NCBI GenBank assembly: GCA_009693745.1
Contig: SHWR01000029.1
Coordinates: 1-13,752, forward strand
Source of the DNA: Candidatus Fonsibacter sp.
GTDB lineage: Bacteria; Pseudomonadota; Alphaproteobacteria; Pelagibacterales; Pelagibacteraceae
DNA: 13,752 nucleotides
Direction: 5' to 3'
Below, in pieces: positions 13,003 through 13,752 of the stretch. Position 1 is the stretch's first letter; the number at the start of each line of letters is the position of its first letter. The position numbers and the translations under genes were made by a program. The notes beneath the pieces were generated by a model. It searched no databases and was not told the DNA's origin. It was given only the letters and a program-made list of their open reading frames with translations.

Positions 13003-13752
13003 TTATTTTCCACCCCAAACAGTTCCTGCTGTATTAATTACAGGGTTGCCAACAGAATTTCCGTACTCTGTCCACGAACCATCATAATTTTTGACATTGT
13101 AACCTAAAATTTTATTTAGTGCGAACCAAGTATGACTAGAACGTTCTCCAATTCTGCAATATGTAATGATTGGTTTTTTTCCATCTATACCAACTGCAGC
13201 ATATACTTTTCTAAGTTCTTCTGGAGATTTAAATGTTCCATCATCAGCAACAGCTTGTCCCCAAGGAACATTCACTGCTCCTGGAATATGACCCGCTCTA
13301 ATAGCTGTTTCTTGAACACCAGCTGGAGCAAAAATCTTTCCAGTAAATTCATCTGGCGATCTAATGTCTACTAATGCTGTATCAGATTTTTTATTAGCAA
13401 TAGCGACAACATCAATTAATCTTGCGCGTAAAGCATTGTTAGCATCTGATACTTTTACATTCCCAGCAGCAACTTGAGTTGCAAGTGGAGTCAAGGGTCT
13501 CTTTTCTGCTTCCCATTTCTTTCTGCCACCATCAAGTAACTTAACATTTTTTACTCCGTAAACATCAAACACCCAAGCACCCCAAGCAGCAAACCAGTTA
13601 TTGCTATCTCCGTAAATTACAATTGTACTGTCATTGTTAATGCCTGCTTGACGAAGCAATTTTTCAAAACTTTCTTTACTTGCGATATCTCTTTTTACAG
13701 GATCCACTAAATCAGTATGCCATTTAAAATTTACCGCACCTTGAATATGACC
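13003..13752 (-). CDS. Thiosulfate sulfurtransferase (two-domain rhodanese), 5' end cut by window edge
   Basis: It transfers sulfane sulfur from thiosulfate to a thiol or cyanide acceptor. The frame is open to the window edge: upstream of the GTG at 13707 it continues as GHIQGAVNFKWHTDLVDP, a conserved rhodanese segment, so the true start lies outside. The first domain has IVIYGDSNNWFAAWGAW with no Cys at the active-site position, so it is the inactive half, and LLDGGRKKW. The second domain has LVDIRSPDEF, GHIPGAVNVPWG and the active loop YCRIGERSSHTW, with the catalytic Cys encoded at 13158-13156. CRIGERS is the loop of the SseA/CysA-type thiosulfate sulfurtransferases; mercaptopyruvate enzymes usually have CGSGVT. 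It ends at TAA 13005-13003 and is followed by a terminator and the thiosulfate-type transporter, which fits a shared substrate. Any signal peptide would lie beyond the edge. Confidence 0.93.
   Translation of the reverse strand, partial: GHIQGAVNFKWHTDLVDPVKRDIASKESFEKLLRQAGINNDSTIVIYGDSNNWFAAWGAWVFDVYGVKNVKLLDGGRKKWEAEKRPLTPLATQVAAGNVKVSDANNALRARLIDVVAIANKKSDTALVDIRSPDEFTGKIFAPAGVQETAIRAGHIPGAVNVPWGQAVADDGTFKSPEELRKVYAAVGIDGKKPIITYCRIGERSSHTWFALNKILGYNVKNYDGSWTEYGNSVGNPVINTAGTVWGGK

Noticed and set aside
1..13752. CRISPR arrays, tRNA or rRNA genes, insertion sequences, phage genes
   Set aside because: No regularly spaced repeats, no cloverleaf or rRNA signature segments, no transposase or integrase motifs were seen on either strand.

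Overview
The window reads as a piece of a small, very AT-rich alphaproteobacterial genome. The likeliest source is a SAR11/Pelagibacterales-type marine bacterium. The base composition is low in GC, intergenic gaps are a few bases, genes overlap, Shine-Dalgarno sites are weak or absent and TTG starts occur. Two short proteins, the FYDLN-acid (TIGR02300) protein and the DUF1476 F1-ATPase zeta inhibitor, belong to families known essentially from Alphaproteobacteria. The lineage call is inference; no rRNA or tRNA gene is present.

Layout. At the left edge, on the minus strand, aroA (EPSP synthase) runs into a truncated cmk (CMP kinase) that starts on a TTG overlapping the aroA stop. The FYDLN/TIGR02300 gene diverges from aroA and converges on rlmN (23S/tRNA m2A methyltransferase). 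Upstream of rlmN is a lipoprotein-type metallo-beta-lactamase-fold hydrolase (NAPE-PLD/UlaG-like), whose promoter carries a palindrome over its -10. A GhrA-type 2-hydroxyacid dehydrogenase diverges from it. The dehydrogenase abuts, tail to tail, a three-gene minus-strand operon: zeta inhibitor, then a DRL/COG4091 oxidoreductase with a SAF domain, then a LOG-family phosphoribohydrolase.

The right half is a sulfur and methionine block. On the plus strand a clear promoter, a possible 23-codon hydrophobic leader ORF and a structured leader resembling the SAM-II/SAM-V riboswitch fold precede metY (O-acetylhomoserine sulfhydrylase). Converging on it from the right edge, on the minus strand, are a two-domain thiosulfate sulfurtransferase (rhodanese), an intrinsic terminator, a YeeE/YedE thiosulfate-type transporter, a cysteine synthase-like enzyme, metX (homoserine O-acyltransferase) and an osmC-family gene broken by one base in an A5 run.

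How the genes fit together. The transporter could import thiosulfate or another sulfane sulfur compound, and the rhodanese could split it. The cysteine synthase-like enzyme would fix reduced sulfur into cysteine. MetX supplies acyl-homoserine, and MetY sulfhydrylates it to homocysteine under possible SAM feedback through the leader RNA. No sulfate-reduction gene is seen. This fits an organism that lives on reduced sulfur, as established for SAR11, but the physiology is inferred here from gene content and order.

No insertion sequence, phage gene, CRISPR array, tRNA or rRNA was found. No gap between genes exceeds 300 bases.
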